DNA of 64,000 bases from Streptomyces panaciradicis (GTDB lineage Bacteria > Actinomycetota > Actinomycetes > Streptomycetales > Streptomycetaceae). Location of the stretch: NCBI RefSeq assembly GCF_023516615.1, contig NZ_JAMGBF010000015.1:62001-126000 (forward strand), read 5' to 3'. Made by a program: the position numbers and the translations under genes. Of this stretch, positions 53,478-64,000 are shown piece after piece; positions within the stretch are counted from its first letter, which is position 1, and each line of letters starts with the position of its first letter. A model generated the notes under the pieces. The model saw nothing but the letters and a program-made list of their open reading frames with translations, was not told the origin of the DNA and searched no databases.

Positions 53478-54917
53478 TCAGGCGGGGGTCTCGGGACGGC
53501 CGGGCGCGGCCCAGTGGGTGTGGAAGGCGCCGGGGCGGTCGGTGCGCAGATAGGTGTGGGCGCCGAAGTAGTCGCGCTGGCCCTGCAGAAGGGCGGCGGG
53601 CAGGCGGCCGGCGCGCAGGGTGTCGTAGTGGGCGAGCGCGGCGGAGAAGGCGGGGACGGGGATGCCGCGGCGGGCGGCGGAGGCGACGGTCTCGCGCCAG
53701 GGCACCTGCGCGTCGGTGATCTCCATGGCGAACTCCATCTCGCCGAGGAGGCTGACCAGTTCGCGGTCGGCGGCGTAGGCGGCGCGGATGCGGTCGAGGA
53801 AGGAGGCGCGGATGATGCAGCCGCCGCGCCAGATCTTCGCGACCGTGCCGAGGTCGATCTTCCAGCCGTACTCGGCGGCCGCGTCCTGGATCATCTTCAG
53901 CCCCTGGTCGTAGGCGATGACCTTGGAGGCGTACAGGGCGTGCTCGACCTGGGAGGCGAAGCGTTCGGCCTCGGTGCGGGTGAGCTGGGGGCGGGTGCCG
54001 CCGGGCAGCCCGGCGTAGGCGGCGCGCAGTTCGCTCTGGCCGGAGGCGGCGCGGGCGAAGGTGCCCTGGGCGATCGCGGTGACCGGTGAGGCGAGGTCGA
54101 GCGCGGTCTGCACGGTCCAGCGGCCGGTGCCCTTCTGGCCGGCGGCGTCGGCGACGACGTCGACGAAGGGGAGGCCGGTCTCGGCGTCGGTGTGGGCGAG
54201 GACGTCGGCGGTGATCTCCACCAGGTAGGAGCCGAGCCGGCCGCGGTTCCAGTGGCGGAAGACGTCCGCGATCTCGGCGGGCGTGTATCCGGCCACCTGC
54301 CGGAGCAGGTCGTAGGCCTCGGCGATGAGCTGCATGTCGGCGTACTCGATGCCGTTGTGGACCATCTTCACGAAGTGCCCGGCGCCGTCGCTGCCGATGT
54401 GGGCGGCGCAGGGCTCGCCGTCGACCTTCGCGCTGATCCGCTCGAACATCGGCCCGAGGACGTCGTACGCCTCCGCCGAGCCGCCGACCATGATCGACGG
54501 CCCCTCCAGCGCGCCCTCCTCGCCGCCGGAGACGCCGGTGCCGACGAAGTGGATGCCGCGCTCGCGCAGGGCCGCCTCGCGGCGGCGGGTGTCGGAGTAG
54601 TGCGCGTTGCCGCTGTCGATGATCATGTCGCCGGGCTCCAGGAGCGGGGCGAACTCGTCGATGACGGCGTCGGTGGCCGCTCCCGCCTGCACCATGATCA
54701 TGAGGCGGCGGGGGCGTTCGAGGGCGGCGACGAACTCCTCGGCCGTCTCGGCGGGCACGAACGCGCCCTCGTCGCCGTAGACCTCGATCAGCGCGCGCGT
54801 GCGACCGGCCGAGCGGTTGTGGACGGCGACGGTGTAGCCGTTGCGGGCGAAGTTGCGCGCCAGGTTGCGGCCCATCACGCCCAGGCCGGTCACGCCGATG
54901 GCTGCGGTTGCGTTCAT
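53478..54917 (-). CDS. gnd: 6-phosphogluconate dehydrogenase, decarboxylating
   Basis: 479 aa, the long form. The NADP motif GVTGLGVMGRNLARNFARNG (residues 8-27), HNRSAGRT, IIDSGNAHYSDTRRR, FVGTGVSGGEEGALEGPS and MVHNGIEYADMQLI are all intact, as is the C-terminal dimer domain with GGCIIRASFL. It oxidises 6-phosphogluconate to ribulose 5-phosphate, giving NADPH. GAGGGACGAA precedes the ATG at 54917. It is divergent from a large GAPDH gene across 177 bp. Confidence 0.95.
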   Translation of the reverse strand: MNATAAIGVTGLGVMGRNLARNFARNGYTVAVHNRSAGRTRALIEVYGDEGAFVPAETAEEFVAALERPRRLMIMVQAGAATDAVIDEFAPLLEPGDMIIDSGNAHYSDTRRREAALRERGIHFVGTGVSGGEEGALEGPSIMVGGSAEAYDVLGPMFERISAKVDGEPCAAHIGSDGAGHFVKMVHNGIEYADMQLIAEAYDLLRQVAGYTPAEIADVFRHWNRGRLGSYLVEITADVLAHTDAETGLPFVDVVADAAGQKGTGRWTVQTALDLASPVTAIAQGTFARAASGQSELRAAYAGLPGGTRPQLTRTEAERFASQVEHALYASKVIAYDQGLKMIQDAAAEYGWKIDLGTVAKIWRGGCIIRASFLDRIRAAYAADRELVSLLGEMEFAMEITDAQVPWRETVASAARRGIPVPAFSAALAHYDTLRAGRLPAALLQGQRDYFGAHTYLRTDRPGAFHTHWAAPGRPETPA

Positions 54918-55094
54918 GGAGTTCGTCCCTCGATCGGAGCGGTGGCGGGGCGGGCGTGCCCCATGCCCGTCAGGTACGGACGGGCGGCCGGATCGTCTCG
55001 ATGTCCGAGGCAAGCGGATGTGACGAACCCCGCTCAAACGATCGATCAACCAGGGTTTAACATATGAGCGCCGCCTAGCTCGAAAGATGGATCA

Positions 55095-56543
55095 GTGACT
55101 GCTGTCAACGACGACTCGTTCACCAACTGGAAGACCCGCGAGGAGATCGCGGAGTCGATGATCCCCCTCATCGGGAAGCTGCACCGCGAGCGGGACGTCA
55201 CCGTCCTGCTGCACAGCCGCTCCCTGGTGAACAAGTCGGTGGTGAGCATCCTCAAGACCCACCGCTTCGCCCGGCAGATCGCCGGCACGGAACTGTCGGT
55301 CACCGAGACCATGCCGTTCCTGCAGGCGCTGACCGCGCTCGACCTCGGCCCCTCCCAGATCGACCTGGGCATGCTCGCCGCGACCTACCGGAGCGACGAC
55401 CGCGGCCTGACGGTGGAGGCGTTCACCGCCGAGGCCGTCGCGGGTGCCACGGGCGCCAACAAGATCGAGCGCGGCGAGGGCCGGGACGTCGTCCTGTACG
55501 GCTTCGGCCGCATCGGCCGGCTCGTGGCCCGGCTGCTGATCGAGAAGTCGGGTTCGGGCAACGGCCTGCGGCTGCGCGCGATCGTGGTGCGCGGCGGCGG
55601 CGAGCAGGACATCGTCAAGCGGGCCTCGCTGCTGCGCCGGGACTCCATCCACGGCCAGTTCCAGGGCACCATCACCGTCGACGAGGCGTCCAGCACGATC
55701 TTCGCCAACGGCAACGCGATCAAGGTGATCTACGCGAACGACCCCTCCGAGGTCGACTACACCGCGTACGGCATCCGCAACGCGATCCTCATCGACAACA
55801 CCGGCAAGTGGCGCGACCGCGAGGGCCTGTCCCAGCACCTGCGTCCCGGCATCGACAAGGTCGTGCTGACCGCGCCGGGCAAGGGCGACGTCCCCAACAT
55901 CGTGCACGGCGTCAACCACGACACGATCAAGCCGGACGAGCAGATCCTGTCCTGCGCGTCCTGCACCACCAACGCGATCGTGCCGCCGCTGAAGGCCATG
56001 GACGACGAGTACGGCGTGCTGCGCGGCCACGTGGAGACGGTCCACTCGTTCACCAACGACCAGAACCTGCTGGACAATTACCACAAGGCCGACCGCCGCG
56101 GCCGCTCGGCGCCGCTGAACATGGTCATCACCGAGACCGGTGCCGCCTCCGCGGTGGCCAAGGCGCTGCCCGACCTCAAGGCGCGCATCACCGGCAGCTC
56201 GATCCGTGTGCCGGTCCCGGACGTCTCGATCGCGATCCTCAACCTGCAACTCGCCCGGGAGACGGACCGCGAGGAGGTCCTCGAGTACCTGCGCGACGTG
56301 TCGCTGACCTCGCCGCTCAAGCGCCAGATCGACTTCACCACCGCCCCCGACGCGGTCTCCAGCGACTTCATCGGCTCACGGCACGCCTCGATCGTGGACG
56401 CCGGCGCGACCAAGGTGGAGGGCGACAACGCGATCCTCTACCTCTGGTACGACAACGAGTTCGGCTACTCCTGCCAGGTGATCCGGGTCGTCCAGCACGT
56501 CTCCGGCGTCGAGTACCCGACGTTTCCGAGTCCGGCGGCCTGA
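55095..56543 (+). CDS. gap: Glyceraldehyde-3-phosphate dehydrogenase, long N-terminal form
   Basis: 482 aa, about 150 residues longer than a standard GAPDH. The N-terminal 130 residues (EEIAESMIPLIGKLHRERDVTVLL...) form a helical extension. The NAD domain follows (VVLYGFGRIGRL) and the catalytic Cys290 is in SCASCTTNAI, with WYDNEFGYSCQV near the end. This long type occurs in actinobacteria beside a normal GAPDH and may serve gluconeogenesis or a separate cofactor need. The GTG start follows GAAAGATGG. Confidence 0.9.
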   Translation: MTAVNDDSFTNWKTREEIAESMIPLIGKLHRERDVTVLLHSRSLVNKSVVSILKTHRFARQIAGTELSVTETMPFLQALTALDLGPSQIDLGMLAATYRSDDRGLTVEAFTAEAVAGATGANKIERGEGRDVVLYGFGRIGRLVARLLIEKSGSGNGLRLRAIVVRGGGEQDIVKRASLLRRDSIHGQFQGTITVDEASSTIFANGNAIKVIYANDPSEVDYTAYGIRNAILIDNTGKWRDREGLSQHLRPGIDKVVLTAPGKGDVPNIVHGVNHDTIKPDEQILSCASCTTNAIVPPLKAMDDEYGVLRGHVETVHSFTNDQNLLDNYHKADRRGRSAPLNMVITETGAASAVAKALPDLKARITGSSIRVPVPDVSIAILNLQLARETDREEVLEYLRDVSLTSPLKRQIDFTTAPDAVSSDFIGSRHASIVDAGATKVEGDNAILYLWYDNEFGYSCQVIRVVQHVSGVEYPTFPSPAA

Positions 56544-56554
56544 CCTGGGAACCC

Positions 56555-56592
56555 GTCTGGTCAAGGGTCGGCAATGCCACCTTTGGCCAGAC
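56555..56592 (+). terminator. Strong hairpin between gap and the NCS1 permease
   Basis: Bases 56555-56568 (GTCTGGTCAAGGGT) pair with 56579-56592 (ACCTTTGGCCAGAC) along 14 bp with two G-U pairs, and the loop CGGCAATGCC can pair further. It is 12 bp past the gap stop and 53 bp before the permease start. It is a terminator, or a leader structure of the permease. Confidence 0.6.
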
Positions 56593-56644
56593 CGTTCCAG
56601 GGAATGAATCCGGCCACAGAGTGGATCTGTTCTCTGGAGGCGCC

Positions 56645-58096
56645 GTGACCACATCATCGGAACCGCGGGTGCAGGGCCTGGAGATACGGTCGATCGACTA
56701 CGTCCCGCTGGACGAGCGCCACGGCAAGCTGTGGCACCTCGGCCCGCTGTGGTTCATGTCGAACGCCCAGATCGCCACACTGGCCGTGGGCCTCATCAGC
56801 ATCACCGAGGGCGGCAACCTCATCTGGTCGCTCATCGCGATCGTGGCGGGCACCGTCCTCGGCACCTTCTTCATGGCCTTCCACTCGGCCCAGGGCCCCC
56901 AGCTCGGCCTGCCGCAGATGATCCAGTCGCGGCCCCAGTTCGGCTACGTCGGCGCCCTGCTCGTGTGGCTGTTCGCGTACGTCCAGTACGCGGGCTTCAA
57001 CGTCTTCAACACGATCCTCGCGGGCGAGGCCATGCACACCACCGTGCACGGCGGCGTGAAGCTGTGGGTGGTCGCCGTCACCGTGCTCGCCCTGGTGATC
57101 GCGCTGGTGGGCTACGACATCATCCACAAGGCCGAACGGTTCCTGACGTACACGTTCCTGGTCGTCTTCGGGATCTTCACCGTCGGGGTCCTGCTCACCC
57201 TGCACTACCCGGCCGGCTCCTTCGACCTCGGCGCCTTCAAGTGGACGCCGTTCCTGGCGCAGTTCGGCGTGGTCGCCGGCTACCAGATCAGCTGGGCGAT
57301 CTACGTCTCCGACTACTCCCGCTACCTGCCGCCGAACGTCACCGTCCGCAAGACCTTCTACTGGACCTACTTCGGCTCCGCCCTCGGCGGCATCTGGCTG
57401 ATGGTCCTGGGCGCCCTGCTCGCCGCCTGGGCGGGCAAGGACTTCGACACGATCAGGTCGATCAACGCGGCGGGCGACAAGGTGTTCAGCGGCTTCGGCG
57501 CGATCGTGCTGCTGTTCGCCGCGCTGGGCCTGGTCTCCGTCACCGCGCTGAACATGTACGGCGGCTCGCTCACCCTCATCAGTGCCATCGACTCCTTCAA
57601 GCGGGTGCGGCCCACCCTCGCCGTCCGCCTGGTCACCATCGGCCTCACCGCGGCCCTCTCCCTGGTCGGCGCGCTGGCCGCCACCTCCCACTTCCTGGAG
57701 AACTTCAACAACTTCCTGCTGCTGGTCCTCTATCTCTTCATCCCCTGGACCGCGGTGAACCTGATGGACTACTACGTGGTGCGCCGCGGCCACTACGCCA
57801 TCGCCGAGATCTTCAACCCACGGGGCATGTACGGTCGTTGGGGCTGGCACGGCATCATCGCCTACCTGGTCGGCTTCGCCGTCATGATCCCGTTCTTCTC
57901 GGTCGGCACCCTCTACACCGGCCCGGTCGCCGACGCCCTCGGCGGCGCCGACATCTCGCTGTTCATCGGGCTGCCGGTCTCCGCGCTGCTGTACTGGTGG
58001 CTGACCCGCTCGATCGACGTGGCGGCCGAGCAGCGGGTGGCCCAGGCCGAGGCCCAGGCACTGGAGCTCGCGGCGCACGAGCATCGTGAGCCCTGA
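56645..58096 (+). CDS. NCS1-family purine/cytosine-type permease
   Basis: 483 aa, 12 membrane helices. DERHGKLWHLGPLWFMSNAQIATL, PQFGYVGALLVWLFAYVQYAGFNVF and YQISWAIYVSDYSRYLPPNV match the NCS1 family, purine-cytosine permease branch. It is unlike the NCS1 protein at 51309-52808, so the window has two distinct carriers. The GTG start follows TGGAGG. It has no operon partner. Confidence 0.87.
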   Translation: MTTSSEPRVQGLEIRSIDYVPLDERHGKLWHLGPLWFMSNAQIATLAVGLISITEGGNLIWSLIAIVAGTVLGTFFMAFHSAQGPQLGLPQMIQSRPQFGYVGALLVWLFAYVQYAGFNVFNTILAGEAMHTTVHGGVKLWVVAVTVLALVIALVGYDIIHKAERFLTYTFLVVFGIFTVGVLLTLHYPAGSFDLGAFKWTPFLAQFGVVAGYQISWAIYVSDYSRYLPPNVTVRKTFYWTYFGSALGGIWLMVLGALLAAWAGKDFDTIRSINAAGDKVFSGFGAIVLLFAALGLVSVTALNMYGGSLTLISAIDSFKRVRPTLAVRLVTIGLTAALSLVGALAATSHFLENFNNFLLLVLYLFIPWTAVNLMDYYVVRRGHYAIAEIFNPRGMYGRWGWHGIIAYLVGFAVMIPFFSVGTLYTGPVADALGGADISLFIGLPVSALLYWWLTRSIDVAAEQRVAQAEAQALELAAHEHREP

Positions 58097-58224
58097 GACG
58101 CCCGCCTTGTCACCGCCGCACTAACAGCGTCGCCCGGGCACTCAACTCCCGCAAAACACACCCCTCGACCATCCCCTTCGCACGGGCGTCACTGCCATAT
58201 TCGAAAGCCACTTCGGAGGTGGCT

Positions 58225-59799
58225 GTGACGCGAGAGGCGACGACATCCCGGGCCGAGGACACGGCGGCGCACGCCCCCGACCGCACCGCCGCGCGGCTCG
58301 CCGAGCTGGAGAGCCGCCGGATGCGGGCGGTGGCCCCGGGCGGCGCGAGACGCCGGGGGCTGCTCGGTGCGCGGGAGCGGATCGAACGGCTGCTGGACGC
58401 GGGCTCCTTCACCGAGACCGGTCTGTTCGTGCGGGCCCACCGGGCCGGGGACGGCGCCCGGCGCCCGTACGGGGACGGGGTGGTCACCGGGCACGGCACG
58501 GTCGACGGCCGTACCGTCTGCGTGTTCGCCCAGGACTCCACGGTCTTCGGCGGCAGCATGGGCGAGTCCTTCGGCGAGAAGACGGTGGCCCTGATGGACC
58601 TCGCACTGAAGATCGGCTGCCCGGTCGTCGGGCTCAACGACGGCGGCGGGGCCCGCATCCAGGAGGGCGTCGCCTCCCTCGCCCTCTACGCCGAACTCGT
58701 GCGCCGCAACGTCCGGGCCTCCGGGGTCGTCCCGCAGATCTCCGTCGTCCTCGGCCCCTGCGCGGGAGGCGCCGCCTACTCCCCTGCGATCACCGACCTC
58801 ACGGTGATGGTGGACGGCGCCTCCCACATGTTCGTCACCGGCCCCGACGTCATCGAGGCCGTCACCGGCGAGCGCACCAGCGCCGAGGAGCTGGGCGGCG
58901 CCCGCACCAGCAACACCGTCAACGGCAACGCGCACTTCCTCGCCGCCGACGAGGAGGACGCCCTGGACACCGTGCGCGACCTGCTGTCGTACCTGCCCGC
59001 CAACAACCTCGAACGGCCCCCGGAGTACGCCCCGGGCTGCGCGCGCGACGGCGCCTGGCTGGACGAGGTCGTGCCCGACCGGCCGGACCAGGCCTACGAC
59101 ATGCGGGACGTCCTGCACACGGTCGTGGACGACGGCGAACTCCTGGAGGTCCAGGCCCTGTTCGCGCCCAACATCATCTGCGCGCTGGCCCGGGTCGAGG
59201 GCCGCTCCGTCGGCGTCGTCGCCAACCAGCCCCTGCACGCGGCCGGTGTGCTGGACATCGACGCCTCGGAGAAGGCCGCCCGCTTCGTACGGTTCTGCGA
59301 CGCGTTCGGCATCCCGCTGCTGACCTTCGCTGACGTGCCGGGCTACCTGTCCGGCGTCCGCCAGGAGCAGGCGGGGATCATCCGCCGGGGCGCCAAACTG
59401 CTGTACGCGTACGCCGAGGCGACCGTCCCGAAGGTCACCGTCGTGGTCCGCAAGGCCTACGGCGGCGGCTACGCGGTGATGGGCTCCAAGCACCTGGGCG
59501 CGGACGTCAACCTCGCCTGGCCCACGGCCCGCATCGCCGTGATGGGCGCCGAGGGCGCCGTCGGCATCCTGCACCGGCGCGAACTCGCCGCCGCGGCCGA
59601 CCCCCAGGCACTGCGCGCCCGACTCGTCGCGGCGTACGAGAGCACCCACGGCACGCCGTATCTCGCCGCCGAGCGCGGCTACATCGACGCGGTCATCGCC
59701 CCGCGCGAGACCCGCGAGCAGGTCTGCCGCGCGCTGCGGACCTTGCGCGGCAAGCGTGCCCCGATGCCGGAGCGCCGGCACGGCAACATCCCCCTCTGA
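58225..59799 (+). CDS. Acyl-CoA carboxylase beta subunit (carboxyltransferase; AccD/PccB type)
   Basis: 524 aa. The N-terminal carboxyltransferase half (about 25-270) has GLNDGGGARIQEGVASL; the C-terminal half (about 290-510) has FADVPGYLSGVRQEQAGIIRRGAKLL and KAYGGGYAVMGSKHLGADVN. It moves a carboxyl group from biotin to an acyl-CoA. At the position that sets acyl-CoA choice in S. coelicolor PccB/AccB (Asp/Ile422) it has Ala417, which leaves room for a larger acyl chain. The biotin subunit is not in the window. GTG at 58225 is chosen because GGAGG is 5 bases before it. A ligase and PKS follow. Confidence 0.88.
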   Translation: MTREATTSRAEDTAAHAPDRTAARLAELESRRMRAVAPGGARRRGLLGARERIERLLDAGSFTETGLFVRAHRAGDGARRPYGDGVVTGHGTVDGRTVCVFAQDSTVFGGSMGESFGEKTVALMDLALKIGCPVVGLNDGGGARIQEGVASLALYAELVRRNVRASGVVPQISVVLGPCAGGAAYSPAITDLTVMVDGASHMFVTGPDVIEAVTGERTSAEELGGARTSNTVNGNAHFLAADEEDALDTVRDLLSYLPANNLERPPEYAPGCARDGAWLDEVVPDRPDQAYDMRDVLHTVVDDGELLEVQALFAPNIICALARVEGRSVGVVANQPLHAAGVLDIDASEKAARFVRFCDAFGIPLLTFADVPGYLSGVRQEQAGIIRRGAKLLYAYAEATVPKVTVVVRKAYGGGYAVMGSKHLGADVNLAWPTARIAVMGAEGAVGILHRRELAAAADPQALRARLVAAYESTHGTPYLAAERGYIDAVIAPRETREQVCRALRTLRGKRAPMPERRHGNIPL

Positions 59800-59903
59800 A
59801 GCCGCTGAACTCGCTGAGTATGTGCGGCCCCTGCCCTCTCTGATCCCGCGCACCGCTCCCACCGCCGCGCCCCACACGCCGACCACGTCAGGAGCCATGC
59901 CCG

Positions 59904-61621
59904 ATGGACAGCCGCCGTCCCCCGCACGCGCCCGCCCACCGCAGCCTGCCCGCATGCGTGCGGCACTGGGCCGAGACCACCCCGGACCGCCGGGCGTTCA
60001 CCTACGTCGACCATCCCGCGCCCGGCTCCCGCGGCGTCCACCGCACGCTGACCTGGCGGCGCCTGGACCTGCGGGTGCGCGCCCTGGCCGCCCGGCTCGC
60101 CGAGGACGCCGGACCGGGCGACCGGGTGGCGCTGCTGTGTCCGCAGGGCACGGAGTACGTCACCGCCTTCCTCGCCGCGCTCACCGCCGGTCTGGTCGCC
60201 GTACCCCTGTATCCGCCGGACCTGCCGGGGCACGGCGGCCGGCTCGCGGCCGTGCTCGCCGACGCGCGTCCGGCGGTCGTGGTGACCACCAGCCCGGCCG
60301 CCGGCATGGTGCGGGACTTCTGCGCGGACACCGGGGCCCGCGTCGTCGTCGCGGACCAGGTGCCCGACGCGGCCGCGGAGGGATGGCAGCCGTCGACGAC
60401 GCCGGAGTCGGCGGTCGCGTACCTGCAGTACACCTCCGGCTCCACCCGCACCCCGGCGGGCGTGGAGATCACCCACGCCAACGTCGTCGCCAACGCCCAC
60501 CAGGCGCTGACCGCCTACGGCGCCGACACCGAACCGTTGACCTGCGTGGGCTGGCTGCCGCTCTACCACGACATGGGGCTGGTGCTGAGCGTGGCAGCCC
60601 CGGTGGTGCGCGGGCTGCTGTCGGTGCTGATGGATCCGGCGGCGTTCCTGCACGAGCCGGTGCGCTGGCTGCGGCTGCTGGCCGCGCATCCGCGCGCGGT
60701 GAGCGCGGCACCCAACTTCGCCTACGACTACTGCGCCGCCGCCGTCACCGAGGCGCAGAAGGCGGATCTGCGGCTGGCCGGCGTCGCCGCGCTGATCAAC
60801 GGCAGCGAGCCGGTACGCCCGGGCACCGCGGACCGCTTCCACGCCGCCTTCGCCGCCCAGGGGCTCGATCCGGCGACGCACTGCCCGTCGTACGGGCTGG
60901 CCGAGGCCACCGTCTTCGTCAGCGCCGCCCGGCCTGGCCGGCCGCCGCAGCGTTTCGCCCTGGACCGGGACGCCCTGGCGGCCGGCAAGGCGCTGCCCGC
61001 GCGGCCCGACGACCCCAGGGCCGTGCTGCTCGCGGGCTGCGGCACTCCGGCGGGCCAGCGGGTGCGCATCACCGATCCGGTGACGGACGCCGTCCTGTCC
61101 GAGGGCGAGGTCGGCGAGATCCGCGTCCAGGGGCCGAACGTCGGGCGCGGCTACTGGAACCAGGAGGAGCACAGCCGGCGCGTCTTCGGCCCCGGCGGCT
61201 GGCTGCGCACCGGGGACCTCGGGACCCTGCTGGACGGGCAGTTGCTCGTCACCGGCCGGCTGAAGGACCTCATCGTGGTCGACGGCCGCAACCACTACCC
61301 GCAGGACGTGGAGGCCACCGCCCAGGACGCCCACCCGGCGCTGCGGCCCGACCGGCTCGCCGCCTTCGGCACACCGGGGGACCCGGGCGAGCGGGCGGTC
61401 GTCGTCGCCGAGCACGTGCGCGGCACCTCCCTGGCCGAGATCGACGTACCGGCCCTGGTGGCGGCCGTGCGCGCGGCCGTGTCGGCCCGGCACGGGCTGC
61501 GGCTGGCCGACGTCGTCCTCGTGCCCCCGGGCACCGTGCCGCGGACCTCCAGCGGCAAGGTGTCGCGGGCGTTGACCCGTGAGCGCTATCTGGCGGGCGC
61601 GTACCCGGCCGAGGGGGTGCG

Positions 61622-61625
<4 letters not shown>
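59904..61625 (+). CDS. Fatty-acyl-AMP ligase (FAAL, FadD32-like)
   Basis: 573 aa of the ANL adenylating superfamily. YTSGSTRTPAGVEITHANVV (A3 motif), WLPLYHDMGLVLSV, INGSEPVRPGTADRF and SYGLAEATVFVSA are the FAAL-type motifs; LRTGDLG, GRLKDLIVVDGRNHYPQDVE and the final TSSGKVSR Lys complete it. FAALs make acyl-AMP and pass the acyl chain to an ACP rather than to CoA. Its stop overlaps the start of a PKS with an N-terminal ACP, so it very likely loads that ACP. GGAG is 9 bases before the ATG. Confidence 0.9.

Positions 61626-64000
<2,375 letters not shown>

Noticed and set aside
56544..56644. TPP or other riboswitch before the NCS1 permease
   Set aside because: Only one strong hairpin is visible; the conserved thiamine-box sequences are absent.

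Overview
The window is a chromosomal segment of very high GC content with GC-rich third codon positions, many GTG starts, frequent 4-bp stop/start overlaps and actinobacterial gene families. These include an ECF42-type sigma factor with DGPF proteins, DUF2180, LacI-controlled galactan genes and an Actinobacteria-type large GAPDH. Together they point strongly to Streptomyces or a close relative. I saw no tRNA, rRNA, CRISPR array, prophage or intact insertion sequence.

Layout. 1-7.8 kb: a partial small gene, a secreted protein, a PAS-GAF-PP2C phosphatase, a PrmC-like methyltransferase, and a MarR regulator divergent from an ABC-2-like membrane protein, with twin operators between them. 7.7-18.9 kb: a 30-aa peptide coupled to a GNAT, a molybdopterin oxidoreductase with its ferredoxin-reductase-type partner, an esterase, a beta-lactamase-fold hydrolase, a HutC/GntR regulator with a DasR-like site, a universal stress protein, and an ECF42 sigma factor with two DGPF proteins. 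19-26 kb: a short paralogue of Rho behind a C-rich leader, a CDF-like transporter, a D,D-carboxypeptidase, and two GT-C mannosyltransferase-like proteins. 26-32 kb: a minus-strand asparagine/glutamine catabolic operon (FadR-type regulator, amino-acid permease, asparaginase, aspartase, glutaminase). 32-36.7 kb: UppP, a CrcB-DUF190-CrcB fluoride-export operon, an SMP-30 lactonase-like protein, a YihY protein and a small HTH regulator.

36.9-45 kb is a complete galactan-use locus. It has a secreted GH53 endo-galactanase, a GH42 beta-galactosidase, a sugar-binding lipoprotein with two permeases, and a LacI repressor whose likely operator overlaps the start of the ABC transcript. 45.4-53.4 kb: VOC, MarR, TetR and a short-chain dehydrogenase with a probably leaderless promoter inside an 18-bp repeat, a channel-like membrane protein, SseB, and an operon of NCS1 permease, isochorismatase-family hydrolase and S51 peptidase. 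53.5-58.1 kb: 6-phosphogluconate dehydrogenase divergent from a long GAPDH, then a second NCS1 permease.

The right end (58.2-64 kb) holds an acyl-CoA carboxylase beta subunit, a fatty-acyl-AMP ligase and a type I PKS that begins with an ACP and runs off the window. This is the gene set of the mycobacterial mycolate condensation system (AccD4/FadD32/Pks13), here in an organism whose relatives make no mycolic acids. It is the most promising candidate for an undescribed pathway. The degenerate Rho paralogue with its C-rich leader is second.
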